DNA of 64,000 bases from Thalassospira australica (GCF_000763295.1 NZ_JRJE01000009.1:124001-188000); one strand, 5' to 3'. Shown: positions 45,246 through 55,088, counted from the first letter of the stretch. Translations and numbers: made by a program. The notes: generated by a model from the letters alone, not told the origin.

Positions 45246-45275
45246 AAGGCCGCAGCATGATGCTGCGGCCTTCGC
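45246..45275 (-). terminator. Rho-independent terminator of the fec-like operon
   Basis: AAGGCCGCAGCAT, one base, ATGCTGCGGCCTT: a 13-base perfect stem, read leftward ending in TTTTGCGTTTT. It lies 26 bases after the receptor stop and overlaps the region upstream of queG. Confidence 0.88.
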
Positions 45276-45297
45276 ACTAAAAATGTTTGCAACCTGA

Positions 45298-47784
45298 CTA
45301 CCAGTTGTAGGTCAGATTGGCGACGACACGTCGACCATCCCCTGCGAAGCAATACGAACGCGACGTTACACAGTTCGATACGTATTCCTTGTCAAACAGG
45401 TTGGTCGCATTGACACCCAGCGCGACGTTTTCGTTCACACGATAGCGCATGCCCAGATCAACCAACGTAAACCCGTCGACTTCGTAGTCGTTTGAGTTCG
45501 TTGCGAAATACGCCCCCGTGTACCGGACACCCGACCCGATGGAGAGCCCGTCAAGTGCACCACGGGTAAAGTCATAATTCAGCCAAGCAGACGCCGTGTG
45601 TTTAGGCGAACTCAGCAATTCATTGCCCGTATTACCGTCATTGTCTTTGGTGATCTGCGTATCGGTGAATGCATATGCAACGGATGCATTCCAATGATCA
45701 AGAAACGAAAACTTGCCCGACAACTCAACACCAAGCGATTTCGCCTCACCTGTCTGAACCTTTGCGCTGCCGCCATCATCGGGGTCATCGGTCGTCACGT
45801 TTTCCTTGATGATATGATATGCAGACGCGGTAAACAGTGCATCCATCCCATGGGGCTTGTATTTGACCCCCACTTCATATTGCGTGTCCTCTTCGGGTTC
45901 AAACGGATTGCCATCTGCATCCGATCCCGATACCGGAGAGAAGCCCTCGGAATAGCTGACATAAGGTGCAAGCCCGTTGTCAAAGACGTAGCTCAGACCA
46001 GTGCGGCCGGTGAATGCATCGTCGTTCTGCTCAAGCGTGCTGCCGTCTGCATATTCAGTTTTACTATCAACCTTGGAAAAACGCCCCCCCAGGTTAACAA
46101 CCCAGTGATCACCGATATTCAATTGATCTTGCGCATACAGGGCATACTGGTACGTACGCTGTTCGTAGTTTTCAGACGAGCTATAAGTCGGGTTATAGGT
46201 TGACGGTGTGTTGACCGGATTATTGACGTTCAACGAAGTTGCACCGGTATCGTAACCGTATTTGTAGTCATTGATTTCATATTCACCATCAACGCCCAAA
46301 AGCAGGGTGTGGTCGACGTCACCGGTCGAGAACAAAGCTTCAAACTGGTTATCAACGACAAAACCGCCGATCTCGTTATCCCCTTCACTGATGTAACGAG
46401 ACATTGTTGATCCGGTCAAACCGGTCGGGAACAAGCCGATTTCGTAACTGTCGATATAGGTATAGCGCGCGTTCTGGCGGAACGACCAAGTATCATTGAT
46501 ACGGTGCTCAAACTCACTCCCGAAGGAAACCTGATCACGGGTAAATTCTTCCAGATCAGGGTCACCAGTCAGGAAGTCATAGAAATTGCCATTGAGATCG
46601 ACATAGCGATAGGTCACCCACCGGTCTTCATGCATGTATTCTGCAAGAAGTGTCAGTTTCGTATCATCATTGATCTGCGCTGTCAGGGACGGGGCAAAAT
46701 ACACGCGATCATTGTCCGGGTCTTCGCCATTGGCAAATGAATATTCACTGGTTGCATTCTTTACGACACCAACAGCGCGGAACAGCAAACTGTCATCCGC
46801 ATTTGCAGAACCACCGATGTCAAATGCGCCTTGGAAATGCTCCCACTCGCCTGCTTCAACACGAATTTCCTGCTTTTGCTCAGCTGTCGGGCGCTTGGAA
46901 ATACGGTCGACCAGGCCGCCCGCTTCGCTTTGACCATAAAGGCTGGAGCTTGGACCTTTCACAACGTCCACACGTTCAAGCCCGTATGGCTCTGTCGCAT
47001 ATACCGCAAATCCCGAAGATGTCGTGCGAAGGCCATCACGGAAATCACCGTTATCATAATTGGTGAAACCACGCATGGTCACACGGTCGTGCCCACGTGG
47101 GTCTGTACCGTAAATATCACCCAGAACGCCTGGCGTGTAACGCAGGGCATCTGTCACAGTCTGCACACCACGGTCGTCCATTTCATCACGGGTAACGACA
47201 CTTACTGTTTGTGATGTTTCCAGAACCGATGATGCGGTTTTCGTACCCGCCGTAGAGTATGACGCAACATAACCATCCACAGGTCCGGTTGCTGCATCAC
47301 GTATGCTTCTTGCTTCAACCCGGATGGGGTCAAGTACGTCTTCACCATCGACAGACAGCTTTTCAATCGTGACAGTGCCGCCGTCGGTATAGCGCCATGT
47401 AAAGCCCGAACCGCTGAGCAAGGTGGTCAGCGCGGCATCAACGGCCATTTCCCCCTGCAATGCCGGCGCATCAAGGTCACTCAGGCCTTGTGACGGGAAG
47501 AACAGCTTGAGGTCGGCCTGGTCAGCCAGAGTTGTCAGGGCACGGTCAAGACTCTGTGCCGGAATGTCGAGTATCACGACGCTCGATTGGGCCACCTCGG
47601 TTTGGTTTTTTGCCTGTTCGGCAAGGCTGGCGGCTTCTACCTGCCAAGGGCTTAACAGCGCAGACCCGGAGATCAATGTGGTTGCAACAAGTCGGCGCAT
47701 CCAAAGGCTGCGCAATTCCCCGTGATAACGATCAAACGGCTGTTTGCTTACCGTTTTCATCATCGTATTTACTGAATTCATCAT
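45298..47784 (-). CDS. TonB-dependent siderophore receptor with N-terminal STN signalling domain
   Basis: 828 residues. A long signal peptide (to about residue 51) leads to an STN/secretin-type domain (LDIPAQSLDRALTTLADQADLKLFF), which in FecA- and FpvA-type receptors touches FecR. The plug domain has VLETSQTVSVVTRDEMDDRGVQTVTDALRYTPGV, and the barrel ends with the aromatic NLTYNW. It imports a ferric siderophore and signals its presence. ATG 47784 has AAGG upstream. It is the last gene of the sigma-FecR-receptor unit. Ligand unknown; the family includes ferric citrate, pyoverdine and hydroxamate receptors. Confidence 0.94.
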   Translation of the reverse strand: MMNSVNTMMKTVSKQPFDRYHGELRSLWMRRLVATTLISGSALLSPWQVEAASLAEQAKNQTEVAQSSVVILDIPAQSLDRALTTLADQADLKLFFPSQGLSDLDAPALQGEMAVDAALTTLLSGSGFTWRYTDGGTVTIEKLSVDGEDVLDPIRVEARSIRDAATGPVDGYVASYSTAGTKTASSVLETSQTVSVVTRDEMDDRGVQTVTDALRYTPGVLGDIYGTDPRGHDRVTMRGFTNYDNGDFRDGLRTTSSGFAVYATEPYGLERVDVVKGPSSSLYGQSEAGGLVDRISKRPTAEQKQEIRVEAGEWEHFQGAFDIGGSANADDSLLFRAVGVVKNATSEYSFANGEDPDNDRVYFAPSLTAQINDDTKLTLLAEYMHEDRWVTYRYVDLNGNFYDFLTGDPDLEEFTRDQVSFGSEFEHRINDTWSFRQNARYTYIDSYEIGLFPTGLTGSTMSRYISEGDNEIGGFVVDNQFEALFSTGDVDHTLLLGVDGEYEINDYKYGYDTGATSLNVNNPVNTPSTYNPTYSSSENYEQRTYQYALYAQDQLNIGDHWVVNLGGRFSKVDSKTEYADGSTLEQNDDAFTGRTGLSYVFDNGLAPYVSYSEGFSPVSGSDADGNPFEPEEDTQYEVGVKYKPHGMDALFTASAYHIIKENVTTDDPDDGGSAKVQTGEAKSLGVELSGKFSFLDHWNASVAYAFTDTQITKDNDGNTGNELLSSPKHTASAWLNYDFTRGALDGLSIGSGVRYTGAYFATNSNDYEVDGFTLVDLGMRYRVNENVALGVNATNLFDKEYVSNCVTSRSYCFAGDGRRVVANLTYNW

Positions 47785-47811
47785 AAGGCCTTCTGGTTAA
47801 TTTCCCCTGCT

Positions 47812-47842
47812 GCAAATGATATTAAGAAACACAATCATTCGC
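47812..47842. promoter_or_regulatory. Inverted repeat GCAAATGAT-N13-ATCATTCGC
   Basis: Nine-base arms with one mismatch, 28 bases upstream of the receptor start. It shares GCGAATGAT/ATCATTCGC with the Fur-like sequence before the sigma gene. It may be a second Fur site or another control element for the receptor gene. Confidence 0.35.
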
Positions 47843-47941
47843 TTTTGACCTTAAGACGATCTCAATGAACGAGACTTGCACCCGTTTTTTCATTTTTTTT
47901 GGATTTTGTGGCTAACCCGCTGGAATGCCGTATTTTACGAA

Positions 47942-48997
47942 CTAGTAGATCACCGTCAACAACGGCAGCTTAACGACGCCGGCACCGGTTGTTTGTTCAA
48001 TTGATTGCAACAAATCATCAAGTGCAGCCGTTTCAAAAACACCGGTGACTTTCATATCGCGCAGCACATCCCGGGCGATAACAATCCGTCCTGACGTGTG
48101 GCGTTGTGCTTCATCAATGACATCCCCCAGCGGGCGACTGTTAAAGATCAGTTTGCCGCGCTGCCAACTGCCATAGCCGCCAAGGTCGGCATCAACATTC
48201 AGTTCGGGCGCCTGCCCGTTCTGATAGATCGCTTGTTCGCCCGCAGACAATCGAAGGGCAGAACCATCCCCGTTCCGCACCTCAACAATGCCTTCCTGGA
48301 CTGTGACCTTTGCGCAGTCATCCTTGATGCGTACGCCATACATTGTGCCAACCGCCATTGCCTGCCCATCAAGCGCTGAGACGATGAAGGGATGGTCTAC
48401 ATCCTTGGCAACGTCAAAAATCACTTCGCCGGAGGTCATGGTTACCTCGCGAACATCACCGGAAAAATCGATCGAAAATGCCGATGCGGTATTCATATGC
48501 GCCACCGATCCGTCTGGCAGGTGGACGGTCTGATACTGTCCGGTCTCTGTGGTGAAATCTGCGTTCCAACGCGCCCACATACCGCTTTCCCGCACTCCGC
48601 CGATGATCATCATTAACAGCACGGCACAGGCGACCAATCCAGATACCATCGGCCGTCGCCGGACCAATCCCCCCCAAAAGCTTGTGGGTTGGCGCGTTCG
48701 GCGCGGAGAAACTGCACTGGTGGTGCGGCTTGGTTTTGCCGCCGAGTTCAGCCAATCGCGTTGCCGGGCGGTTGCCGTTTCACCAACAGCACCAAGCAGG
48801 GCTTCAGCATCACGGGCTGCACGCTCATGCGCATCACTTTGTGCCCGCCAGACAACAAATTCCCGATGTGCGACCAAATCAGCATCACCAGAATGCAGGT
48901 ACACAAGATGATCAATGGCCTGATCGCTAAGCGCGGTCAGTTCATCGTCATAGCCATGCAATACTTGCGGCTTATGTGCTGTCGCACCCGACGTCAC
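47942..48997 (-). CDS. FecR-type anti-sigma/sigma regulator
   Basis: 351 residues. N-terminal cytoplasmic region with AIDHLVYLHSGDADLVAHREFVVWRAQSDAHERAA (DUF4880-like), a single membrane helix near residues 118-138 (VSGLVACAVLLMMIIGGV), and the periplasmic FecR domain with QYQTVHLPDGSVAHMNTASAFSIDF. The C-terminal LDDLLQSIEQTTGAGVVKL resembles the part that meets the receptor. It relays the receptor signal to the sigma factor. Start GTG 48997 with AGGA close by. It lies between the sigma gene and the receptor gene. Confidence 0.92.
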   Translation of the reverse strand: MTSGATAHKPQVLHGYDDELTALSDQAIDHLVYLHSGDADLVAHREFVVWRAQSDAHERAARDAEALLGAVGETATARQRDWLNSAAKPSRTTSAVSPRRTRQPTSFWGGLVRRRPMVSGLVACAVLLMMIIGGVRESGMWARWNADFTTETGQYQTVHLPDGSVAHMNTASAFSIDFSGDVREVTMTSGEVIFDVAKDVDHPFIVSALDGQAMAVGTMYGVRIKDDCAKVTVQEGIVEVRNGDGSALRLSAGEQAIYQNGQAPELNVDADLGGYGSWQRGKLIFNSRPLGDVIDEAQRHTSGRIVIARDVLRDMKVTGVFETAALDDLLQSIEQTTGAGVVKLPLLTVIY

Positions 48998-49091
48998 AAT
49001 TCCTGTTCCCGATCCTGTGTCGTTCCCGATAAACGACGTTCCCTACTTATGAGACGAACCAGTCGGGCAAATAATGCCAGTTTTTTTGACA

Positions 49092-49616
49092 TTATTTTTC
49101 GCCCCCCGTCAAAAGCGCGCTACGACAATGCTTTAAGGCGCGGCCGATATACTTGGCAACCATGCTACTCGAAACGCCAAGCTTTTGAGAAATTTCAGCA
49201 TGAGAAAGCCCATCAACCCGAAACAACAAAAGGGCAGCACGCGGTTTATCAGGCAATTCAGCCAGCGCCCGATCAAGCAACACGATCTGTTCGCGCGACA
49301 GATAAATGTTTTCCGGTCCCGGTTTCGGATCACTGATGTCAGCAACACCTTCGTCGGTTTCATGATGGGCGAATTTGCGACGATCACTTCGGATTTGATC
49401 AATCGCAAGGTTCCCGGCCACCCGATAAATATATGCCCTTGGATTTTCGATCTGGTCTTCGGTTTCCGGGGTTTTGGCCAGCCGCAAATACGTGTCCTGA
49501 ACAACATCTGCCGCACGTTCGGAATCACCATTTAGCTTCCGGGTTAAAAACCGCAGAAGCTGTTCATAGTTTTCCTGAAAACTTGCCATAAGAATTGATG
49601 CGCCTTGACGCGCCAT
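49092..49616 (-). CDS. ECF sigma factor, FecI type
   Basis: About 174 residues. Region 2 contains ENYEQLLRFLTRKLNGDSERAADVVQDTYLRLAK and NPRAYIYRVAGNLAIDQIRSD; region 4 has LPDKPRAALLLFRVDGLSHAEISQKLGVSSSMVAKYIGRAL. It directs RNA polymerase to the receptor promoter when released by FecR. ATG 49616 is favoured by GGAA six bases upstream; ATG 49589 (MASFQENYEQ) is also plausible. A Fur-like site lies upstream. Confidence 0.92.
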   Translation of the reverse strand: MARQGASILMASFQENYEQLLRFLTRKLNGDSERAADVVQDTYLRLAKTPETEDQIENPRAYIYRVAGNLAIDQIRSDRRKFAHHETDEGVADISDPKPGPENIYLSREQIVLLDRALAELPDKPRAALLLFRVDGLSHAEISQKLGVSSSMVAKYIGRALKHCRSALLTGGEK

Positions 49617-49697
49617 CGGCATTTCCAACCAAACCAAACACATAGCACCGACAGCCCCGCTACCGATCCCCTTCCATTAACAGGAATGCCTGACAAT

Positions 49698-49719
49698 AAC
49701 AATGCGAATAATTATCACT
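49698..49719. promoter_or_regulatory. Candidate Fur box upstream of the sigma gene
   Basis: AATGCGAATAATTATCA at 49701-49717, with GATAATTATTCGCATT on the other strand, resembles the Fur consensus of alternating GATAAT/ATTATC hexamers. It lies 85-103 bases upstream of the sigma start, on the promoter side. Iron-dependent control of the whole unit is inferred. Confidence 0.6.
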
Positions 49720-49752
49720 TGCCCTGTATGTGAAATGCCCAGTTGCCAAAAG

Positions 49753-49783
49753 AAAAGGCTGCCTGCGTTACAGACAGCCTTTT
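49753..49783 (-). terminator. Rho-independent terminator after queF
   Basis: AAAAGGCTG and CAGCCTTTT flank a part-paired CCTG-CGTTA-CAGA; read leftward it is followed by TCTTTT. It lies about 34 bases after the queF stop and closes the queuosine unit. Confidence 0.85.
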
Positions 49784-49816
49784 AAGAGTTGCATCAACTG
49801 CGCCTGGGATCAGGCT

Positions 49817-50284
49817 CTAACCACGCCCGCGATATGGTGCGACACCCTGTTCGGGGATCCAGACCCCCTCTGGCGCAGTGCCGGTCTGATAAAACACATC
49901 AATCGGTATGCCGCCACGCGGATACCAGTACCCACCAATGCGCAGCCATTTCGGATCAAGCGTCTCGACAATGCGTTTGGCAACCTTGATCGTGCAGTCT
50001 TCATGGAAAGACCCGTGATTGCGAAACGAGGTCAGGAAAAGCTTCAACGACTTGCTTTCCACCAGCCAGTCACCCGGCACATAGTCAATCACTAGATGGG
50101 CAAAATCCGGCTGTCCGGTCATCGGGCAAAGCGATGTAAATTCCGGTGCGACAAACCGCACACAATAATCGGTTCCGGCCTGCGGATTTTCGACACGCTC
50201 AAGAACCGCTTCATCCGGAGATGCCGGTTGTGCCGTGTCACTGCCCAGCATGGTCAGATTGTCGTAAATGGTCTGATCGGCCAT
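49817..50284 (-). CDS. queF: NADPH-dependent 7-cyano-7-deazaguanine (preQ0) reductase
   Basis: 155 residues, the short (unimodular) QueF form. The nucleophile Cys and acid Asp are in [17 protein letters not shown]; the NADPH motif is [16 protein letters not shown]. It reduces preQ0 to preQ1 in two NADPH steps. It starts 11 bases after tgt ends, in the order queA-tgt-queF. Confidence 0.96.
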   Translation of the reverse strand: MADQTIYDNLTMLGSDTAQPASPDEAVLERVENPQAGTDYCVRFVAPEFTSLCPMTGQPDFAHLVIDYVPGDWLVESKSLKLFLTSFRNHGSFHEDCTIKVAKRIVETLDPKWLRIGGYWYPRGGIPIDVFYQTGTAPEGVWIPEQGVAPYRGRG

Positions 50285-50295
50285 AATCAGTTTCC

Positions 50296-51438
50296 TTAAT
50301 CTTCGATGATCGGCACGGGATCAATATCCCCGCCTTCCTGTCCGGCATGAAAATCACGCGCGAAGGCCTCCATACGGCCTTCGGAAATGGCGCCCCGCAT
50401 ATCGCGCATCAAATCCTGATAATAGGCAAGATTATGCCAGGTCAGTAGCATTGCACCGAGCATTTCACCCGATTTGATCAGGTGATGCAGATAGGCACGC
50501 GAATATTTTGTACATGCCGGGCATCCGCACTGATTATCCAGCGGACGATCATCATCACGATGACGACCATTTTTTAAATTCAAGGTCCCATGATGGGTAA
50601 AGGCCTGTGCATTACGGCCCGACCGGGTTGGCAAAACGCAATCAAACTGGTCAATCCCACGCATCACAGCACCGACAAGGTCAGAGGGCTTACCAACCCC
50701 CATCAGATAGCGCGGCTTGTTGGCAGGCAACATATCAACACAGAAATCAAGTGTTTCAAACATGATCTGCTGGCCTTCGCCAACCGCAAGCCCGCCAACC
50801 GAATGTCCGGGAAGATCAAGTTCAGCCAGCTTTTCGGAACTTTCACGGCGCAGGTGTTCAAACGTGCTGCCTTGCTGAATACCATAAAGCGCATAGCCCT
50901 CCCGTTCGACAAACGCATCCTTGGAACGCTTTGCCCACCGCATGGACATGCGCATGCTTTCGGCGGCCCGCTGTTCGGTCGCAGGAAACGGCGTGCACTC
51001 ATCAAACGCCATGGTAATGGTCGACCCCAGCAGATGTTGAATTTCCATCGACCGTTCCGGTGTCAGGTTGAACTTGCGGCCATCAATATGGCTTTTGAAG
51101 GTCACGCCATCTTCGGTGATCTTGCGAAGCTTTGCCAGCGACATCACCTGATACCCGCCACTGTCAGTCAGGATCGGTTTGTCCCAGTTCATGAATTTAT
51201 GCAGACCACCAAGACGGGCGATACGTTCAGCACCCGGACGCAGCATCAGATGATACGTGTTACCCAGCAATATCTGCGCCCCCGTGTCGGCGACGTTTTC
51301 AGGCAACATGCCCTTTACCGTCGCAGCGGTCCCCACCGGCATAAAGGTTGGCGTATCAATCACGCCATGGGCTGTGTGAATGCGCCCCAAACGGGCCTTG
51401 CCATCTTGGGCAAGCAGTTCATAGCGAAATTCGGTCAT
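50296..51438 (-). CDS. tgt: Queuine tRNA-ribosyltransferase
   Basis: 380 residues. Catalytic Asp residues are in [19 protein letters not shown] and [23 protein letters not shown]; the zinc site is [17 protein letters not shown]. It exchanges guanine for preQ1 at the wobble position of tRNAs with GUN anticodons. Six bases separate it from queA upstream. Confidence 0.97.
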   Translation of the reverse strand: MTEFRYELLAQDGKARLGRIHTAHGVIDTPTFMPVGTAATVKGMLPENVADTGAQILLGNTYHLMLRPGAERIARLGGLHKFMNWDKPILTDSGGYQVMSLAKLRKITEDGVTFKSHIDGRKFNLTPERSMEIQHLLGSTITMAFDECTPFPATEQRAAESMRMSMRWAKRSKDAFVEREGYALYGIQQGSTFEHLRRESSEKLAELDLPGHSVGGLAVGEGQQIMFETLDFCVDMLPANKPRYLMGVGKPSDLVGAVMRGIDQFDCVLPTRSGRNAQAFTHHGTLNLKNGRHRDDDRPLDNQCGCPACTKYSRAYLHHLIKSGEMLGAMLLTWHNLAYYQDLMRDMRGAISEGRMEAFARDFHAGQEGGDIDPVPIIED

Positions 51439-51444
51439 GTCAGA

Positions 51445-52500
51445 TTATGTCCGTGCATCAATTTTGTTGGCGCATTCAAGCAGGCTGCAATCGCCATAGG
51501 AATAAAAACGATATTCGTTGTCGATCGCGTGACCATAGGCGGCCTTCATCCGTTCAAACCCGGCAAAGGCCGAAACCAGCATAAACAGTGTCGAACGCGG
51601 CAAGTGGAAGTTCGTCAGCAACATATCCACTGCGCGAAACTTGTAACCCGGCGTGATGAAGATATCGGTTTCTGCCTCGAACGGTTCAACCACTCCATCT
51701 TCACGCGCTGCACTTTCAAGCAAACGCAGCGATGTCGTGCCAACAGCGACCACGCGCCCGCCCTTGTCACGGGTTTCGTTGATCAGATCAGCGATTTCCT
51801 TGCTGATAGATCCCCATTCGGCGTGCATTTTGTGGTCTTCGGTGTCATCGACCTTGACTGGCAGGAACGTGCCCGCGCCAACATGTAGCGTGATCGTGCG
51901 GCGATTGATCCCGCGTGCATCCAGATTGGCAAGAAGCTCCGGGGTGAAATGCAGTCCTGCTGTCGGGGCCGCGACCGCGCCGTCCTTTTGCGCAAAGATG
52001 GTCTGATAATCGGACTTGTCCTGATCATCACCGCCCGCTTCGCGTCGGATATAGGGCGGCAGTGGCATGACGCCGTACTTTTCAAGTGCAGCAATCAGGT
52101 CTGCACCGGATTTGTTAAAGCGCAGGGTCACCTCGCCGCCGTCCTTCTTATCAAGAACCTCGGCTTCGAATTCTTCGTTGACCTTGAAGATTTCCCCGAT
52201 ACGCAATTTCTTGGCCGGTTTGGCAAAGGCCACCCATGTGCCAAGGCCTTCCTGTTTATGCAGGGTGACCTCAACCTTGGCCTCACCGCGCTTGCCAAAC
52301 AGGCGGGCCGGGATCACACGCGTATCATTGGAAATCAGCAAATCACCTGGACGCAGAATATCGGGCAATTCACGCACGATGCGATCATGGAGCTCGTTGG
52401 CAACGGACAGATCAAGCATACGCGCCGCGTCACGCGGGTTGGCCGGATGTTCGGCAATGCGTTCACGCGGCAATTCAAAATCGAACAGATCGACTTTCAT
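51445..52500 (-). CDS. queA: S-adenosylmethionine:tRNA ribosyltransferase-isomerase
   Basis: 351 residues. [20 protein letters not shown] is the standard QueA start; [46 protein letters not shown] and [19 protein letters not shown] are all conserved. It makes epoxyqueuosine from the preQ1-modified tRNA and S-adenosylmethionine. A terminator separates it from the transporter gene upstream, so it probably has its own promoter. Confidence 0.97.
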   Translation of the reverse strand: MKVDLFDFELPRERIAEHPANPRDAARMLDLSVANELHDRIVRELPDILRPGDLLISNDTRVIPARLFGKRGEAKVEVTLHKQEGLGTWVAFAKPAKKLRIGEIFKVNEEFEAEVLDKKDGGEVTLRFNKSGADLIAALEKYGVMPLPPYIRREAGGDDQDKSDYQTIFAQKDGAVAAPTAGLHFTPELLANLDARGINRRTITLHVGAGTFLPVKVDDTEDHKMHAEWGSISKEIADLINETRDKGGRVVAVGTTSLRLLESAAREDGVVEPFEAETDIFITPGYKFRAVDMLLTNFHLPRSTLFMLVSAFAGFERMKAAYGHAIDNEYRFYSYGDCSLLECANKIDART

Positions 52501-52536
52501 GGATCGGGTCTATTCCGGGTCAATTAAAAAACAAAT

Positions 52537-52561
52537 GAAGGGGCGTCTTATGCGCCCCTTC
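52537..52561 (-). terminator. Rho-independent terminator after the precursor transporter gene
   Basis: GAAGGGGCG and CGCCCCTTC with a seven-base loop; read leftward it is followed by ATTTGTTTTTT. Located about 30 bases after the transporter stop and 37 bases before queA. Confidence 0.85.
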
Positions 52562-52591
52562 GTCATAAATCACAAGTCGGCGCGCGGCATA

Positions 52592-53137
52592 TCAGCTCTG
52601 TGCCGGTTCCGCATTCAGACGCGGGGTAATTACCGTCATCAACAGACGGAACGGCGCAAGACAGGTCAGTGCCATGATGACCTTTGCGGCAAAATCACCC
52701 ATCGCCCACGTATCCCACGGCAAACCGGTACCAACAAAGGCAATGGAGAAGAACAATGCAGTATCAACAGCCGACCCGATCCCCGATGACACAAGTGGCG
52801 CTTTCCACCAGGTCGCCTGACGCAGTTTGTCGAAAATCGTGACATCAAGCATCTGGGCAATCAGAAATGCCGAACCCGATGCGATGGCAATACGCGTATC
52901 GGCAACGATCAGCGACAAAACAACCGCCAGCGCAAAACCCGCCAGCACCACAACGCGTGCTGCCGCTGCACCACGGGCACGGTTGGTCAAGTCGGTCACA
53001 AGAAATGCTACCGGATAGGTAAAGGCCCCATAAGTCAGCCAGTCTGCCAGAACACCCGGAAGCGGATACTCAACCAGAATGTTTGATGCAACGACGGTCG
53101 CCGCCATGGCGAGAATGCCGAAAATGATCGCTTTCAT
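52592..53137 (-). CDS. yhhQ: Queuosine precursor transporter, YhhQ/VUT family
   Basis: 181 residues with about six membrane helices. The VUT-family signatures are NILVEYPLPGVLADWLTYGAFTYPVAFLVTDLTNR and IASGSAFLIAQMLDVTIFDKLRQATWWKAPLVSSGIGSAVDTALFFSIAF. Characterised YhhQ imports preQ0 and preQ1. ATG 53137 is chosen by AAGGA seven bases upstream. Its place next to queA-tgt-queF supports the salvage role. Confidence 0.93.
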   Translation of the reverse strand: MKAIIFGILAMAATVVASNILVEYPLPGVLADWLTYGAFTYPVAFLVTDLTNRARGAAAARVVVLAGFALAVVLSLIVADTRIAIASGSAFLIAQMLDVTIFDKLRQATWWKAPLVSSGIGSAVDTALFFSIAFVGTGLPWDTWAMGDFAAKVIMALTCLAPFRLLMTVITPRLNAEPAQS

Positions 53138-53275
53138 CTTCTTGTCCTTCAACAAGGGGAACCCACGCATAACAAATCTCGCGGCCCACCTTGACTGGGC
53201 GACGATTCCGACCGGGTTCTGTTCAACTTTGGTTGCCGGGTGTCTAAGCCCAAGCGACATGACGGTCAAGGAAAA

Positions 53276-53303
53276 ACGGCGACCAGGAAAACCCTGATCG
53301 CCG
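53276..53303 (-). terminator. Rho-independent terminator after the PiT gene
   Basis: Read leftward, CGGCGATCAGG and CCTGGTCGCCG pair with a wobble around TTTT, followed by TTTTTCC. A second GC-rich hairpin (GGCGCCCC/GGGGCGG) lies at 53321-53346 closer to the gene end. Confidence 0.75.
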
Positions 53304-53371
53304 CTGCAGATCGCTGCAAGCCGCCCCGGGGAAAATGGGGCGCCGTGCCGCGAAACTATATTCTTTTGCGA

Positions 53372-54901
53372 TTACAGCATGATACCGCGAATGGTGAAGA
53401 ACAGAAGCGCACCAAGAAATGCACCTGCAGGCACTGTCACCACCCACGCCGTTGCAATCGTTACCGCATAGCGACGGCGCACAAGAAGGCGCTTGCGCAG
53501 TTTGCGTTCTGCTTTTTCGGCTTCGTTTGAGTCGATCTGACGCAGCGCTTCGATATGGGCATTCGCCTGATCGTCGGCAGGCTGATCAACCAGCATCGGC
53601 GGAGCAGCAACATTGCGACGACGGTGCGACAGGCTTTCGCGCAGGAAACCAACCCCAAACACTGCCCCCACCGCGATGTGGGTCGAACTGACCGGCAGAC
53701 CAAGGGCCGATGCAATGATCACGGTAATTGCGGCCGACAATGCCACGGTATAGGCACGGATCGGATCAAGTTTGGTGATCTTTGACCCGACGGTCTTGAT
53801 CAGTTTCGGACCAAACAGGATCAAGCCCGCCGAAATACCCAGCGCACCAATCACCAAGACCCAGATCGGGATCGGCGCAGAGGTTACAATCTGACCGCTA
53901 TCAATGCCTGAAACAATGGCGGCCAGCGGACCAATCGCATTGGCGACGTCGTTCGAGCCATGCGCAAACGACAAAAGCGCTGCCGAAATCACCAGCGGAA
54001 CGCGGAACAGAGATGCAATTTCCTTACGACGCCCCGACATGGTGGCAGATGCCTTAATGACCGCCTTGCGCATCGGAACAAGCGTCAGGAAGAAGGCAGC
54101 AACACCAATCGCCATCACGACCGAAATGTCGGCTTTCCAAACCTTCTTGACCCCCTTCATCATCAGGTAGACCGAAAAGACAGACACCATCAGGGCCACC
54201 AGAACCGGCACCCATTTGCGTGCGGCAGAGATACGGTCTTCCTGATACAGCACCCGGAATTTAATAAATGCAAGGAACGCGGCGGCAATCAATCCACCCA
54301 GCACCGGGGAAATCACCCAACTTGCGGCAATAGTGCCCATGGTTGGCCAGTTAACCGCACCAATGCCAACGGCCGCCATACCGGCCCCCATCACTCCACC
54401 AACGATGGAGTGGGTCGTTGACACCGGCGCGCCAAACCATGTCGCAAGATTAAGCCACAGGGCCGCTGCCAGAAGCGCTGCCATCATCGCCCAGACAAAT
54501 GTCTGGGCATCTGGCATGGCCGTTGGGTCAATGATGCCCTTTTTGATGGTTCCGACAACGTCGCCACCGGCGATAATCGCACCCGCAGCTTCACAGATGG
54601 CGGCAATTAAAATCGCGCCAGTCATGGTCAACGCCCGTGACCCCACTGCCGGGCCCACGTTGTTTGCAACGTCGTTCGCACCGATATTCAGCGCCATGTA
54701 ACCACCGATCACTGCAGCAGCGATCAGGAAGCCACTTTGCGGCAAGCCCCCCAAGTGGAAGGCGACGAATGCACTGCAGGCCAGCAGGAACACAAGAGCA
54801 AGGCCAAGCTTTGCACTGATCGAGGCGGTTTCACCCAACCCCGCATCCATGCGCTTCTGCCACCTGAGATCTTTATCCAGAGCAGTTTTTTTAACCGACA
54901 T
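53372..54901 (-). CDS. Inorganic phosphate transporter, PiT family
   Basis: About 509 residues, roughly 10-12 membrane helices. Both family signatures are present: NIGANDVANNVGPAVGSRAL (near residue 75) and GSNDVANAIGPLAAIVSG (near residue 320), with a cytoplasmic loop of about 60 residues (AHIEALRQIDSNEAEKAERK) in the last third. It imports metal-phosphate by proton symport. No PhoU-like (DUF47) gene is beside it, unlike many relatives. The 5' start is ATG 54901, in frame with a TTG two codons upstream. Confidence 0.94.
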   Translation of the reverse strand: MSVKKTALDKDLRWQKRMDAGLGETASISAKLGLALVFLLACSAFVAFHLGGLPQSGFLIAAAVIGGYMALNIGANDVANNVGPAVGSRALTMTGAILIAAICEAAGAIIAGGDVVGTIKKGIIDPTAMPDAQTFVWAMMAALLAAALWLNLATWFGAPVSTTHSIVGGVMGAGMAAVGIGAVNWPTMGTIAASWVISPVLGGLIAAAFLAFIKFRVLYQEDRISAARKWVPVLVALMVSVFSVYLMMKGVKKVWKADISVVMAIGVAAFFLTLVPMRKAVIKASATMSGRRKEIASLFRVPLVISAALLSFAHGSNDVANAIGPLAAIVSGIDSGQIVTSAPIPIWVLVIGALGISAGLILFGPKLIKTVGSKITKLDPIRAYTVALSAAITVIIASALGLPVSSTHIAVGAVFGVGFLRESLSHRRRNVAAPPMLVDQPADDQANAHIEALRQIDSNEAEKAERKLRKRLLVRRRYAVTIATAWVVTVPAGAFLGALLFFTIRGIML

Positions 54902-55019
54902 GATCAACCGTTACCACCAAAGGGAATCGACGCGCGGATCATGTCGAAGCCCGAGCGCTTTGTTAAGGTTTTTTTGCGTTTATGTGACAGTGATTACCCA
55001 ATGCCCTGATCATAAAGAA

Positions 55020-55048
55020 AAAACGGCCCCACACAGTGGAGCCGTTTT
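55020..55048. terminator. Terminator after the AsmA gene
   Basis: AAAACGGC and GCCGTTTT with an inner CCAC/GTGG pair around ACA and one mismatch; the A and T runs allow it to work on either strand. It ends the leftward AsmA gene and lies upstream of the PiT gene. Confidence 0.75.
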
Positions 55049-55071
55049 GTCAGATCAGCCGGTATAAAACC

Positions 55072-55088
55072 TTAGGATCAAAACCTAA
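55072..55088. promoter_or_regulatory. TTAGG-N7-CCTAA inverted repeat, variant of the TAGGGTC motif
   Basis: Five-base arms at 55072-55076 and 55084-55088 with a seven-base centre (ATCAAAA). The whole stretch lines up with the 58853 motif (CCTAGGGTCAGGACCTAATG) except for three or four changes. It lies just past the AsmA stop, between that gene and its terminator. Confidence 0.3.

Noticed and set aside
50590-51888. A 432-residue plus-strand open frame.
   Set aside because: It lies antisense to tgt and queA, which are certain by motif. No ribosome site or family resemblance supports it.
53138-53371. Possible preQ1 riboswitch in the leader of the YhhQ transporter gene.
   Set aside because: The region contains hairpins that fit the PiT terminator, but I could not match the short conserved preQ1 aptamer pattern. 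A covariance-model search would decide.
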